DNA of 64,000 nt from Paracoccaceae bacterium (GCA_027486345.1 JAIXPH010000023.1:1-64000), one strand, 5' to 3'; positions 35,296 to 51,010 are shown, counted from the first letter of the stretch. The notes: generated by a model not told the origin, from the sequence alone. Translations and numbers: made by a program.

Positions 35296-35456
35296 GAGGC
35301 TCTCCTATGCGGTGGGGCGGGGCCCGGAATTCAGATGCGCGCCTGCTAGCACGGGTCTTGGGCAAAGAAAACTCTGCTTCGCGGGCATTTCCGTGGTATT
35401 TTCGGCCCCGCGGCCCCGGCCATGACCGGAGCCTCTACTATGGGGACCTAAGGATC

Positions 35457-35828
35457 ATGCCGGTTCTGGGATTTGGCGGCTACTTCCGACGCGCGCGCGA
35501 TCCTGCGGTGCTCAAGGCATGGTATCTGCGCCATCTGGGCATCGGCCCCGCCTCGGCAGAGCTGCCGTTCTGGATGGCGGACGGGGGACCGGTGCTGTTC
35601 GAACCCTTTGCGCAGGACAGCGATTACTTCGCCGCCGACCAGCCGGTCATGCTCAACTTCCGCGTATCGGGGATCGATTCGATGATTGCCGACCTGCGTG
35701 CCGCTGGGATCGCGGTGGAGACCCGCCCGGATTGGGATCATCCGGACTATGGCCGGTTTGCCCGTCTGCACGACCCCGAGGGCCATCCGATCGAGTTGTG
35801 GCAACCCCCCGAAACGGGCGGTGCCTAG
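35457..35828 (+). CDS. VOC/glyoxalase-fold protein
   Basis: A 123-residue vicinal-oxygen-chelate protein, one beta-alpha-beta-beta-beta pair. FRRARDPAVLKAWYLRHLGI at the N-terminus and HDPEGHPIELWQPPE at the C-terminus are the classic borders; the final E would be a metal ligand. The first metal position (usually H or Q near the N-terminus) is not obvious, so catalytic activity is uncertain. AAGGA is close upstream of the ATG at 35457. Substrate unknown. Confidence 0.85.
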   Translation: MPVLGFGGYFRRARDPAVLKAWYLRHLGIGPASAELPFWMADGGPVLFEPFAQDSDYFAADQPVMLNFRVSGIDSMIADLRAAGIAVETRPDWDHPDYGRFARLHDPEGHPIELWQPPETGGA

Positions 35829-35854
35829 CGGGGATGGCTTGGCCGCCCCTGTCG

Positions 35855-36289
35855 TCACGCCACCTTCAACAAGCGCTCCAGATCGCCGTTCTCGGCCACC
35901 AGATCCGACAGGGTGACCCGGTCGAGATGTTCGTAGAACGCCTTCAGCGCATCCGAGATCACGCATTTCAGCCGACAGGCCCCGACCAGCGGACAGGCGT
36001 TTTCCGCCCCCGCGAAACATTCGGTGAAGGGCAGCACCGCCTCGAAGTTGCGAAAGACCTCGCCCACGGTGATCTGATCCGCCGGGCGGCCCAGCAGCAG
36101 CCCGCCCGCCCGGCCCCGCACCGTGCGCAGGAAGCCGCGCTGCGCCAGAAGGTGGATCACCTGCGCCAGATGGTTTTCCGAGGCGTTGCAGCTTTCGGCC
36201 ACCTCATGCTTGCGGATGATCCGGCCCGGATTGACGGCGCATACCATCAGGGTCCGCATCGCGAGGTTGGTGCGTGTCGTGAGTCTCAT
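35855..36289 (-). CDS. nsrR: Rrf2-family regulator, NsrR-like
   Basis: A 144-residue Rrf2 regulator. The N-terminal winged helix (MRLTTRTNLAMRTLMV; SENHLAQVIHLLAQRGF; VRGRAGGLLLG) is followed by the cluster loop with three cysteines: ECFAGAENACPLVGAC (spacing 7 then 5), the NsrR arrangement for a nitric-oxide-sensing Fe-S cluster. NsrR represses NO detoxification genes; none is adjacent. An FNR-type site lies about 80 bp upstream of its ATG (36368-36381), which fits oxygen control. Confidence 0.85.
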   Translation of the reverse strand: MRLTTRTNLAMRTLMVCAVNPGRIIRKHEVAESCNASENHLAQVIHLLAQRGFLRTVRGRAGGLLLGRPADQITVGEVFRNFEAVLPFTECFAGAENACPLVGACRLKCVISDALKAFYEHLDRVTLSDLVAENGDLERLLKVA

Positions 36290-36367
36290 GGCATGTCCTG
36301 CGCTCGGGCCGGGTGGGGCGGAGAGGTGGTTTTGCGAAAGATTTATCTGCCAAGACCCTTTGCAGCC

Positions 36368-36381
36368 TTGATCCAAATCAG
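36368..36381. promoter_or_regulatory. FNR/FnrL-type binding site
   Basis: TTGATCCAAATCAG matches the FNR consensus TTGAT-N4-ATCAA at nine of ten positions. FnrL is the oxygen-responsive regulator in Rhodobacter. It lies 79 bp from the nsrR-like ATG and about 294 bp from glgP, so the former is the more likely target. Confidence 0.7.
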
Positions 36382-36474
36382 ATTTGTGCTTGCAGGCGCT
36401 GTTTTTTCCGGCAGCGGGAAAAAACCCTGCACGGCCTGTAATGCAAGGGCGCGGCGCGTCACGTGAGGCTGGTC

Positions 36475-36484
36475 AAACCGCTTT
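36475..36484. promoter_or_regulatory. LacI-type operator, glgP distal site
   Basis: AAACCGCTTT followed by GGAAAA. It has the same 10-bp core type and the same right flank as the proximal site 78 bp downstream. A pair at this spacing could allow looping. Confidence 0.55.
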
Positions 36485-36518
36485 GGAAAAGGGTTTTTCC
36501 CAAATGGTTGAAAAAATC

Positions 36519-36562
36519 TTGATGCATGGCGGCAATGTTTGCGATAACACTGAAAGCGCTTT
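36519..36562 (+). promoter_or_regulatory. Putative glgP promoter with proximal LacI-type operator
   Basis: A -35 TTGATG (36519-36524) and -10 GATAAC (36543-36548) separated by 18 bp. The perfect palindrome AAAGCGCTTT (36553-36562) covers the expected start of transcription. LacI-family operators have a central CG, and placement over the start site suits repression. The same palindrome precedes zwf. Confidence 0.6.
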
Positions 36563-36674
36563 GGAAACCCTTTGCCCGTCCGAACTGCCGGTTTTGGTGC
36601 GGCCTGCTTTCTTGACCGTGGCAGCACAAGGCTTAGGGTCCAAGGCTTGAAATGACAAAGACGGACGCTGACAC

Positions 36675-39068
<2,394 letters not shown>

Positions 39069-39187
39069 TCGGGCATTGTGATCCGGCGCAGGGCTGCGGC
39101 CCGGCAGAGCGCCAGCAAGACCGACCCCGCCCCGCAAGGCCACTTCGTGGGACGGGCGTGACCAAACCCTTGGGAGGGGGGCAAGCC

Positions 39188-41368
39188 ATGACCGCACGCC
39201 AGATCGACCACGCCACCGCGCGGGCCATCGTCGAAGGCCGCCACGGCGATCCTTTCGCCATTCTGGGCCCGCATGGGGACGCCACATCCGCCAGCGTGAC
39301 CGCCTTCGTTCCGGGCGCGGAACGGCTGTGGGTGCTGACCGAGGATGGGGCAGAGGTGCCCGCCGTGCCGGTGCCGGGCAGCGAGGGGCTGTTCGTCGGC
39401 AAACTGGCCGCGATCACCACGCCCTACCGTCTGCGCGCCGAGGGCCATGGCGCGTCCTGGAGCTTTGACGATCCCTTCCGTTTCGGTCCCGTGCTGGGCG
39501 AGATGGATGAATATCTGCTGGGCGAAGGCACGCACCGCCGGTTGTGGCAGGTTCTGGGCGCGCATGTGATCACGCATCAGGGGGTGCAGGGCACGCATTT
39601 CGCCGTCTGGGCCCCGAACGCGCAGCGCGTGTCGGCGGTGGGCGATTTCAACATCTGGGACGGACGTCGCCACCCGATGCGGCGGCGCGGGCCGACGGGG
39701 GTGTGGGAGACCTTCATCCCCGGTCTGGGCGAAGGCACGACCTACAAATATGAAATCCGCGGCCATGACGGGGTGGTGGGGCCGCTGAAGGCCGATCCGG
39801 TTGGCTTCGGCTCTGAACATCCGCCGGCAAATGCTTCTGTCGTCAGGAAAATCGACGGTGTGTTCCGGGATGAGGACTGGATGGCGACGCGGGCGGCGCG
39901 GCACCATATTGACGCGCCGATCTCGGTCTATGAGGTGCATCTGGGATCGTGGAAGCGCGCGCCGGGGGACCGGATGCTGTCTTATGTGGAACTTGCAGAT
40001 CAGCTTGTAAGTTACGCAAAAGACATGGGTTTTACCCATATCGAACTTCTACCGGTGTCGGAATACCCCTTTGACGGATCGTGGGGCTACCAGCCCGTGG
40101 GCCTGTTCGCCCCGACCATCCGCCACGGCACGCCCGGCGAATTCCGCGCCTTTGTCGATGCGGCGCACCGGCATGGCTTGGGACTGTTGCTGGATTGGGT
40201 GCCGGGCCATTTCCCGACCGATCCGCATGGCCTTGGCCGGTTTGACGGCACCGCGCTCTATGAACACCAAGACCCGCGTGAGGGGTTCCATCAGGACTGG
40301 AACACGCTTATCTACAACTACGGGCGAACAGAGGTTCGCAACTACCTGATTTCCAACGCGCTTTACTGGCTGGAGGAATATCACCTCGACGGTCTGCGGG
40401 TGGATGCGGTGGCGTCCATGCTCTACCGCGACTACTCGCGCAAGGACGGCGAGTGGATCCCCAACAAGGACGGCGGGCGCGAGAACTACGAGGCGATCAG
40501 CCTCATGCGCGAGATGAACCGCATCACCTATGGCGAGGTGCCGGGCATCATGACCGTAGCCGAGGAATCGACCGCCTTCCCCGGCGTGTCGCGTCCGGTC
40601 AATCACGGGGGCTTGGGCTTTGGGTTCAAGTGGAACATGGGCTGGATGAACGACACCCTGTCCTACATGCACCTTGATCCGATCTACCGGCAGTATCACC
40701 ACCACAAGATGACCTTCGGCCTGCATTACGCGTGGTCGGAAAACTACATCCTGCCGATCAGCCATGACGAGGTGGTGCACGGCAAGGGATCGATGCTGGA
40801 CAAGATGCCGGGCGACGGGCCGGAAAAGTTTGCCAACCTGCGCGCCTATTACGGCTTCATGTGGGGGCATCCGGGCAAGAAACTGCTGTTCATGGGCTGC
40901 GAATTTGCCCAAGGGCGCGAGTGGAACCACAATCAAAGCCTGGATTGGCACCTTCTGGACATCGCCGAACACAGCGGCGTGCAGGCCTTGGTGCGCGATC
41001 TGAACCGTCATTACCGCGACACGCCCGCGCTGCATGTCAATGACACGCGGCCCGAGGGATTCCAGTGGCTGGAGTCGAATGACGCGGCGGCTTCGGTCTA
41101 TGCCTGGGTCAGGAAGGGCGGCGCGGATGATCCGCGGGTGGTCTGCGTGATGAACCTGACCCCGGTAGAGCGGCGCTATCGTCTGGGTTTCCCGGCGGCG
41201 GGCGCGTGGGAAGAGATGCTGAACACCGATTCAGCCGTCTATGGCGGCGGCAACCGGGGCAACATGGGCGGGGTGACGACCGAGACGGTGGAATGGCACG
41301 GACAGCCGCAATCGGCGCTTGTCACCTTGCCGCCGCTGTCGGCACTCTGGTTCAAACAGGTGATCTAA
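39188..41368 (+). CDS. glgB: 1,4-alpha-glucan branching enzyme
   Basis: A 726-residue GH13 branching enzyme that cuts alpha-1,4 chains and rejoins them as alpha-1,6 branches. An N-terminal domain and a CBM48 domain (HFAVWAPNAQRVSAVGDFN near residue 140) precede the barrel. The nucleophile is D in DGLRVDAVASMLYRDYSR (near 405), the acid is E in TVAEESTAFPG (near 458), and HDEVVHGKGSM follows. Length is that of the full E. coli type. AGGGGGG lies before the ATG at 39188. Confidence 0.97.
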   Translation: MTARQIDHATARAIVEGRHGDPFAILGPHGDATSASVTAFVPGAERLWVLTEDGAEVPAVPVPGSEGLFVGKLAAITTPYRLRAEGHGASWSFDDPFRFGPVLGEMDEYLLGEGTHRRLWQVLGAHVITHQGVQGTHFAVWAPNAQRVSAVGDFNIWDGRRHPMRRRGPTGVWETFIPGLGEGTTYKYEIRGHDGVVGPLKADPVGFGSEHPPANASVVRKIDGVFRDEDWMATRAARHHIDAPISVYEVHLGSWKRAPGDRMLSYVELADQLVSYAKDMGFTHIELLPVSEYPFDGSWGYQPVGLFAPTIRHGTPGEFRAFVDAAHRHGLGLLLDWVPGHFPTDPHGLGRFDGTALYEHQDPREGFHQDWNTLIYNYGRTEVRNYLISNALYWLEEYHLDGLRVDAVASMLYRDYSRKDGEWIPNKDGGRENYEAISLMREMNRITYGEVPGIMTVAEESTAFPGVSRPVNHGGLGFGFKWNMGWMNDTLSYMHLDPIYRQYHHHKMTFGLHYAWSENYILPISHDEVVHGKGSMLDKMPGDGPEKFANLRAYYGFMWGHPGKKLLFMGCEFAQGREWNHNQSLDWHLLDIAEHSGVQALVRDLNRHYRDTPALHVNDTRPEGFQWLESNDAAASVYAWVRKGGADDPRVVCVMNLTPVERRYRLGFPAAGAWEEMLNTDSAVYGGGNRGNMGGVTTETVEWHGQPQSALVTLPPLSALWFKQVI

Positions 41369-41401
41369 GCGCCGGGTCAACCGGCAGTCAGGGAGGGGAT
41401 A

Positions 41402-42673
41402 ATGAAACCGAGACCGAACGCGCGCCTGTCATCGCAGGCGATGGCCTTCGTCCTTGCCGGGGGGCGCGGCAGCCGCCTGAAGGAACTGACCGACCGCCGC
41501 GCCAAACCGGCCGTCTATTTCGGCGGCAAGACGCGGATCATCGACTTCGCCCTGTCGAATGCGCTCAACTCCGGCATCCGCAAGATGGCGATTGCCACGC
41601 AATACAAGGCGCACAGCCTGATCCGCCATTGCCAGCGCGGCTGGAACTTCTTTCGCGCCGAACGGAACGAATATCTGGACATCCTCCCCGCCTCGCAGCG
41701 GGTGGATGAGAACAAATGGTATCTCGGCACCGCCGATGCCGTGGCGCAGAACATCGACATCGTCGACAGCTACAACATCAAATACGTGGTGATCCTTGCC
41801 GGGGACCACATCTACAAGATGGACTATGAGATCATGCTGCAACAGCATGTCTCGACCGGCGCGGATGTCACCATCGGCTGCCTGACTGTCCCGCGGATGG
41901 AGGCGACGGCCTTTGGCGTGATGGGCGTTGATCAGTCCATGCGCATCACCTCCTTCCTCGAAAAGCCGAAAGACCCGCCGGGGATTCCGGGCGATCCGGA
42001 GAATGCGCTGGCCTCGATGGGCATTTACGTCTTTGACTGGGCCTTCCTGCGCGACCTGTTGATCCGCGACATGGCCGATCCGAATTCCAGCCATGATTTC
42101 GGCAATGACCTGATCCCCGAGATCGTCAAGAACGGCAAGGCGATGGCCCACAAGTTCACCGATTCCTGCGTGACCAGTGGGCTGGAGGAAGTGGCCTATT
42201 GGCGCGACGTGGGAACGATCGACGCCTTCTGGCAGGCCAATATCGACCTGACCGATTTTGTGCCGAAGCTGGATATCTATGACAACTCTTGGCCGATCTG
42301 GACCTATTCCGAGATCGTGCCGCCCGCGAAGTTCATCCATGACGAGGATGGGCGGCGGGGGATGGCGATTTCCTCGCTGGTGTCGGGCGATTGCATCGTG
42401 TCGGGGTCCGAGGTGCGCAATTCGCTGCTGTTCACCGGGGTGCGGACGCATTCCTATTCGTCCTTGGAATATGTCGTGGCCCTGCCGCGCGTGATCGTCA
42501 ACCGCAAGGCGGAACTGGCGAATTGCGTGATCGACTCCGGCGTGGTGATCCCGGAAGGGTTGGTCGTGGGTCAGGACCCGGAAGAGGACGCCAAGTGGTT
42601 CCGCCGGACCGAAACGGGGATCGTCCTGATCACGCAGGACATGCTTGACGCGCGGGCGCGGAAGCTGTCCTGA
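41402..42673 (+). CDS. glgC: Glucose-1-phosphate adenylyltransferase
   Basis: A 423-residue ADP-glucose pyrophosphorylase, the committed and allosterically controlled step of glycogen synthesis. The nucleotide loop is [20 protein letters not shown] near residue 18; [15 protein letters not shown] near 128 holds the metal aspartate. A C-terminal left-handed beta-helix part follows. In this group the enzyme is typically activated by fructose-6-P and related sugars; that is family knowledge, not seen here. GGAGGGG is directly before the ATG. Confidence 0.98.
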   Translation: MKPRPNARLSSQAMAFVLAGGRGSRLKELTDRRAKPAVYFGGKTRIIDFALSNALNSGIRKMAIATQYKAHSLIRHCQRGWNFFRAERNEYLDILPASQRVDENKWYLGTADAVAQNIDIVDSYNIKYVVILAGDHIYKMDYEIMLQQHVSTGADVTIGCLTVPRMEATAFGVMGVDQSMRITSFLEKPKDPPGIPGDPENALASMGIYVFDWAFLRDLLIRDMADPNSSHDFGNDLIPEIVKNGKAMAHKFTDSCVTSGLEEVAYWRDVGTIDAFWQANIDLTDFVPKLDIYDNSWPIWTYSEIVPPAKFIHDEDGRRGMAISSLVSGDCIVSGSEVRNSLLFTGVRTHSYSSLEYVVALPRVIVNRKAELANCVIDSGVVIPEGLVVGQDPEEDAKWFRRTETGIVLITQDMLDARARKLS

Positions 42674-42697
42674 GGGCGTCGCTTCGGTTGACAGGCC

Positions 42698-42751
42698 GGG
42701 GAGGGTTTTCCACCCTCCCCTGACCCCTTCCGAGGATATTTGAGCAGAGAA
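42698..42751. repeat. Intergenic CAAATATCC-type element, copy 4 (inverted)
   Basis: A 9-bp hairpin GGGGAGGGT/ACCCTCCCC (42698-42720, loop TTTCC) followed by CCGAGGATATTTGAGCAG. It lies between glgC and glgA and could attenuate the operon or set transcript stability there. Confidence 0.85.
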
Positions 42752-42766
42752 GACGGGGGCAAGGGC

Positions 42767-44193
42767 ATGGAGATTCGCGGGCGCGTTTTGTCGGTGGCGT
42801 CGGAATGCGTGCCGCTGGTCAAGACCGGGGGGCTGGCCGATGTGGTGGGGGCGCTGCCCAGCGCGCTGGCGGGGCAAGGCTGGCAGATGCGCGTGCTCAT
42901 CCCGGCCTATCGCCGCCTGCGCGACCGGCTGGACGCGATGGACGAGGTCTGGCGCGAAGGCAACCTCTGGGGCGGCGAGGGGGTGGTCTATGCGGGCATG
43001 ATCGACGGCATCGACATGCTGCTTCTGGATGCGCCGCACCTGTTTGACCGTGAGGGCGGGCCTTATTCCGGACCCGGCGGCGATTGGTGGGACAATGCCC
43101 AACGTTTTGCCGCGCTGTCCTGGGTGGCGGCGCGGATGGCGCGAGCGGGGTTTGACGGCTGGAAACCCGATGTGCTGCATGCCCATGACTGGCAGGCGGG
43201 CTTTGCCCCGGCCTATCTGGCCTATCACGGCTCGGGCGGGGTGGGGTCGGTTCTGACCATCCACAACATCGCCTTTCAGGGCTGGGCACCTGCCGCGCAG
43301 ATTGATGATTTGCGCCTGCCACGTGAGGCGTTCCATCCCGGCGCGTTGGAGTATTTCGGGGGTCTGTCCAGCCTGAAGGCGGGCTTGGTGACGGCGGACC
43401 GGATCACCACCGTTTCCCCCACCTATGCCGCCGAATTGCTGCGGCCAGAGTTTGGCATGGGGCTGGAGGGCGTGATCCGCGCGCGGGCGGCGGATGTGTC
43501 GGGGATTCTGAACGGGGTCGATACGGCGCTGTGGTCGCCCGAAGGCGAACCTGTGCCCTATGCGCCCAAGAAGATGCAGGGCAAGGCAACGGCGCGGGCG
43601 GCGTTGCAGGCGGAGTTCGGGGTGGATGTGGCGGGGCCCTTGGCCATCGTCGTCAGCCGTCTGACCGATCAGAAGGGGATCGATCTCTTGCCGCAGGTGG
43701 TGCCCGATTTCGTGGCGCAGGGGGGCGGGGTGATCGTCCTCGGCTCCGGTGATCCGGCGCTGGAGGCCGCGATGCGCGGGCTGGAGACGCGCTTTCCCGG
43801 CAAGGTCGCGGTGCGGATCGGCTATGACGAGGGCTTGAGCCACCGGATGTTTTCCGGCGCTGATGCCGTGCTGGTTCCCAGCCGGTTTGAACCCTGCGGC
43901 CTGACGCAGATGTATGGGCTGCGCTATGGCACGGTGCCGGTTGTGGCGGCGGTGGGGGGCTTGGCGGATACGGTGATCCATGCCTCGCCCGCTGCATTGC
44001 GGGCCGGGGTGGCGACAGGGGTGAAGTTCCATCCGACCGATGCCGTGGCCTTTGGTCAGGCGCTGCGGCAGTTGTGCGCCCTGCATGCCGACGGGGGCAC
44101 ATGGGCCAAGGTACAGGCCAATGCCATGGCCGCCGATGTGGGCTGGGAGGCCAGCGCCGCCGCCTATGCCGCGCTTTATGCCGGGTTGGTCCG

Positions 44194-44197
<4 letters not shown>
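42767..44197 (+). CDS. glgA: Glycogen synthase (ADP-glucose)
   Basis: A 476-residue GT5 glycogen synthase, GT-B fold. The ADP-glucose-binding KTGGLADVVGALP starts at residue 19; the second half has VVSRLTDQKGIDLLPQVV and the C-terminal E-x7-E region in VLVPSRFEPCGLTQMYGLRY. The ATG at 42767 has a GGGGCAAGGG site upstream. The stop overlaps the glgX start (GTGA). Standard length. Confidence 0.97.
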
Positions 44198-47960
<3,763 letters not shown>

Positions 47961-48030
47961 CCGGGAAGCAGTCCAAGGGCCCTCGTGCCGCAGGGGGCCC
48001 GCCGCAGCCCCTCCAAACTTTCCCCGTCTT

Positions 48031-48080
48031 CCCCGTTGTTCAAATATCCTCGGGGGGTGCGGGGGGCAGACGGCCCCCCC
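48031..48080. repeat. Intergenic CAAATATCC-type element, copy 5
   Basis: Core CCCCGTTGTTCAAATATCCT then CGGGGGG, followed by hairpin GGGGGGC/GCCCCCC (48061-48080). It lies between the convergent pgm and DsbA-like genes and could terminate both. Confidence 0.88.
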
Positions 48081-48122
48081 GTTCCGACAGGGCCGGTCAC
48101 GCGCGGGGTCAGACCCATCGCC

Positions 48123-48160
48123 CCCTCTCCCCCGTGGGGGAGAGGGCCGGGGTGAGGGGG
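48123..48160. repeat. CCCTCACC-type hairpin repeat, single copy
   Basis: Hairpin CCCTCTCCCC/GGGGAGAGGG (48123-48146) and the tail GGGGTGAGGGGG, which ends directly at the stop codon of the DsbA-like gene (48161-48163, minus strand). Same family as the pair at 34660-34784. Confidence 0.85.
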
Positions 48161-48811
48161 TCAGCCCTGCGCTTGCGCGGTCAGTTCATCGATCACATCG
48201 CGCCACATCTCGGGCGGTTGTGCGCCTGAGACCACGTATTGCTGGGCGATCAGGAAGGTGGGCACTGCCGTCACGCCCTTTTGCCGGGCGTCCATGTCGC
48301 GCGACTGGATGTCGTCGGCATCGGCATCGGTCGCCAAGAGTCGCGCCACGGCGGTGGGGTCCATCCCGACCTCTCCGGCCAGACGGGCGAGGGTGGCGGG
48401 ATCGCCGATGTTCGCGCCCTCTTTCCAATGCGCGCGCATCAGGCGCGAGACCATCGGGGTCTGTTTGCCCTCGATCCCGGCCCAATGGATCAGGCGATGC
48501 GCGTCCAGCGTGTTGGGCAGGTGGCGGCATTTGTCCATGTCGATCTCGGCCCCGGCCTGTCTGGCATGCTCGGCCACTTGCAGCATCATCTGCACCGCGC
48601 GCTGCGGGCCGCCGAATTTCTCGGCCAGATAGTCCACGTGACCCACGCCCTCTTTCGGCATGTCGGGGTTCAACTGGAACGGGTGCCACTGGATCTGGAA
48701 CGGATGGTCGGGGCGGCTTTCCAGCGCGCGGTCCAGATGGGTCTTGCCGATCAGGCACCAGGGGCAGACGGGGTCGATAAAGATGTCCAGACGGATCGCG
48801 GCGGGCATCAT
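48161..48811 (-). CDS. DsbA-family thiol oxidoreductase, FrnE-like
   Basis: A 216-residue thioredoxin-fold protein with an inserted helical domain. The N-terminus MMPAAIRLDIFIDPVCPWCL carries the CPWC redox pair (residues 16-19), and TAVPTFLIAQQYVVSGAQPP is the cis-proline segment. No signal peptide is seen, so it is probably cytosolic. FrnE-like proteins are linked to oxidative or aromatic-compound metabolism and are related to 2-hydroxychromene-2-carboxylate isomerase. Its start overlaps the stop of the acyl-CoA ligase gene (ATGA), so the two are coupled. Start 48811 or 48808. Confidence 0.9.
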   Translation of the reverse strand: MMPAAIRLDIFIDPVCPWCLIGKTHLDRALESRPDHPFQIQWHPFQLNPDMPKEGVGHVDYLAEKFGGPQRAVQMMLQVAEHARQAGAEIDMDKCRHLPNTLDAHRLIHWAGIEGKQTPMVSRLMRAHWKEGANIGDPATLARLAGEVGMDPTAVARLLATDADADDIQSRDMDARQKGVTAVPTFLIAQQYVVSGAQPPEMWRDVIDELTAQAQG

Positions 48812-50322
48812 GGGTCCTTTCGATACAGCGCCGCCAATGCGCGACGGTTCAGCTTGTTGTTCGCCCCCCGTGGCAGGGCGTCCAGCCGTTGCCAATGACG
48901 CGGCTGTTTCCAACGCGCAAGGCTGGCCTCGGCCTGGGCGCGCAGGGTGGCCTCTGGCACGGGGTCTGCGGAGAGGTAGAAACAGGCGATGATGCGGGTG
49001 CCGGGGGAGACCTCCACTTCGGTCACCGCGCAATCAGGGATCAGGGGCGCAAGGGCGGCCTCGACCTCGAGGGGCGAGACGCGGAAGCCACCCGGGTTCA
49101 TCATGTCATCGTCGCGCCCCAGATAGGTGATCGCGCCGTCCGCGGCCATGACCGCGCCATCCCCGGTGACGAACCAGCCGTTGCGCTGCTTTTCCGCCGT
49201 CGCCTCCGGGGCGTCGAGGTAGCCCAGCATCAGCCCCGGATCATCGGCGGAGATCGCAAGGATGCCCGCCGCGCCGCGCGGGGTGGGTTGGCCCTTGGGG
49301 CCAAGGATCGCCACCTTGCGTCCCGGCTGGGGGTAGCCCGTGGTGCCCGCAGGGGCCGGACGCGTGGGGCAGCCGCAGAGGAAGGTCGAGACTTCGGACA
49401 TCCCCAGCGCCTCATGCACCTCGGTGCTGGTGGCCTCTTGCCATGCGGCGCGCGTCGCGTCGGGCAGCTTTTCCCCGGCGGACAGCGCATGGCGCAGGCG
49501 TGGCAGGGGCGGCAGGGTGGCGCGCAGCATCTGGCGGAACACACCGGGGGCGGCGGCAAAGATCGTGGCGTCGAAGCGCTTCAGCAGCAGCGGCAATTGC
49601 GCCGGGGTGACGCCCTCACCGGGGATCAGGGCGGTGGCGCCGAGGGTCCAGGGGTCCAAGAGGCCGGTGCCCAGCGTATAGGTCCAGTTGAAGGCCCCGG
49701 CATGCAGCAGCCGGTCCGACTCGGTCAGACCTTCCCAGCCCTGATGCATCATCCCCCGCGCCCAAAGCGCGCGATGGGCATGCACCACCCCGCGTGGGCT
49801 GCCCGATGTGCCGGAGGTGAAGACGATATAGGCCGGGCGGTCGGGGTCACCCATGGCATACTCGGCGGGCGGCAACCCTTCCATCGCGCGCAGTTCGGCG
49901 GCGGTCAGCACCGGGCAGGGCAGCGGATCGGGCAAAGCGATTCCCGCCGCCGCCACGATCAGCGCGGGCTGGCACAGGGCGGCGAGCTTCGTGATCTCTG
50001 CCCCTGTCAGCGCGGCCGAGGTGGGGATCGGGATCAGCCCCGCCGTGATCGCGCCCAGAAACAGGATCGGGAATTCGACCGTATTGCCCAGCCGGATCAG
50101 CACCCGCTGCCCCGGCTGCAATCCCCGCGCCAAAAGGCCCGTCGCGCAGCCGCGCACCGCCGCTTCAAGGCGGCCATAGCTCCAGCGTTCGGCCCCGGTG
50201 GGGCGCAGGATCTGCAAGGCGTTCTTGTCGGACAGCTCCGCCGCCCGCCGCAGCGCATGGGCGGCGAGGTTGAAGGGCGCGGGGCAGGGTGGAAACACCT
50301 GGTCTTGATGGATTGACAGCAT
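48808..50322 (-). CDS. Acyl-CoA synthetase (AMP-forming), benzoate-CoA ligase-like
   Basis: A 504-residue adenylate-forming ligase, activating a carboxylic acid as acyl-AMP and then acyl-CoA. The P-loop-like AYIVFTSGTSGSPRGVVHAH (near residue 155), NGWFVTGDGAVM (near 388) and the catalytic lysine in RGANNKLNRRAL near the C-terminus are intact. The N-terminus PAPFNLAAHALRRAAELSDK recalls benzoate/4-hydroxybenzoate-CoA ligases. Substrate unknown. It is divergent from an XRE-cupin regulator over 52 bp, so that protein probably controls it. Confidence 0.88.
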   Translation of the reverse strand: MLSIHQDQVFPPCPAPFNLAAHALRRAAELSDKNALQILRPTGAERWSYGRLEAAVRGCATGLLARGLQPGQRVLIRLGNTVEFPILFLGAITAGLIPIPTSAALTGAEITKLAALCQPALIVAAAGIALPDPLPCPVLTAAELRAMEGLPPAEYAMGDPDRPAYIVFTSGTSGSPRGVVHAHRALWARGMMHQGWEGLTESDRLLHAGAFNWTYTLGTGLLDPWTLGATALIPGEGVTPAQLPLLLKRFDATIFAAAPGVFRQMLRATLPPLPRLRHALSAGEKLPDATRAAWQEATSTEVHEALGMSEVSTFLCGCPTRPAPAGTTGYPQPGRKVAILGPKGQPTPRGAAGILAISADDPGLMLGYLDAPEATAEKQRNGWFVTGDGAVMAADGAITYLGRDDDMMNPGGFRVSPLEVEAALAPLIPDCAVTEVEVSPGTRIIACFYLSADPVPEATLRAQAEASLARWKQPRHWQRLDALPRGANNKLNRRALAALYRKDP

Positions 50323-50374
50323 GGCGATTTGTCGCCCAAGCCCGTTCCCGTTGCAAGGCGCGGTCTCTCTCGGT

Positions 50375-51010
50375 ATGGCAGATATCATGACAGCGTCTGA
50401 CCCGAAAAACCTGATCCGCATCGCGCGTGACGCCGGTGGCGACACCGCCGTCGCCCCGTTGAACCTTGGCGAACGGGTGCGCGAGTTGCGCAAGGCCAAG
50501 GGCTGGACGCTGGAACAGGCGGCGACCCATGCCGGGCTGGCGCGATCCACCCTGTCCAAGATCGAAAACGGCCAGATGAGCCCGACCTATGAGGCGCTGA
50601 AAAAGCTGGCCGAAGGGTTGTCGATCTCGGTCCCGCAGCTTTTCACCCCGCCGTCGCGCGCACAGGTCTCGGGGCGGATGGCGGTGACCAAGGCGGGCGA
50701 GGGGCAGGGCCACGCGACCGCCACCTATGAGCATGAGCTTTTGGGCGGCACGCTGCGCGCCAAGCAAATGCTGCCCTATCGCGCCCGCATCCGGGCCCGG
50801 AGTGTCGAGGAATTCGACGGCTGGGTGCGCCATGACGGCGAGGAATTCCTCTATGTGCTGACCGGGGTGGTGCGGCTTTACACCGAGTTTTACGAACCCG
50901 TCGATCTGCGGCGCGGCGACAGCGCCTATTATGACGCCAGCATGGGCCACAATGTGATCAGCCTGTCGGATGAGGATGCGACCATCCTCTGGGTGACCTC
51001 GCTGGTGTGA
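50375..51010 (+). CDS. XRE-family regulator with C-terminal cupin domain
   Basis: A 211-residue two-domain regulator: an XRE helix-turn-helix (LGERVRELRKAKGWTLEQAA; GLARSTLSKIENGQMSPTYE, about residues 30-85) and a cupin (VRHDGEEFLYVLTGVVRLYT; YYDASMGHNVISLSDEDAT) that would bind a small ligand or metal. Such regulators often control the divergent neighbour, here the acyl-CoA ligase operon. Start 50375 or 50387. A paralogue of the same build is at 57927-58484. Confidence 0.9.
   Translation: MADIMTASDPKNLIRIARDAGGDTAVAPLNLGERVRELRKAKGWTLEQAATHAGLARSTLSKIENGQMSPTYEALKKLAEGLSISVPQLFTPPSRAQVSGRMAVTKAGEGQGHATATYEHELLGGTLRAKQMLPYRARIRARSVEEFDGWVRHDGEEFLYVLTGVVRLYTEFYEPVDLRRGDSAYYDASMGHNVISLSDEDATILWVTSLV

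Larger units (their letters stand above)
36290..36674. other. 385-bp regulatory region between nsrR-like gene and glgP
   Basis: A/T-richer than its surroundings. It carries an FNR-type box near the nsrR side and, near the glgP side, two AAAnCGCTTTGGA palindromic sites 78 bp apart plus a plausible promoter (TTGATG at 36519, GATAAC at 36543, spacer 18). No coding frame looks convincing. Confidence 0.75.

Noticed and set aside
36290-36674. A riboswitch or small RNA in the glgP leader
   Set aside because: I could find no recognisable conserved fold; the A/T-rich stretch is explained by promoter and operator sites.
41429-44086. An 885-codon minus-strand frame across glgC and glgA
   Set aside because: It spans two well-defined genes plus their spacer and has no recognisable domain; a GC-bias artefact.
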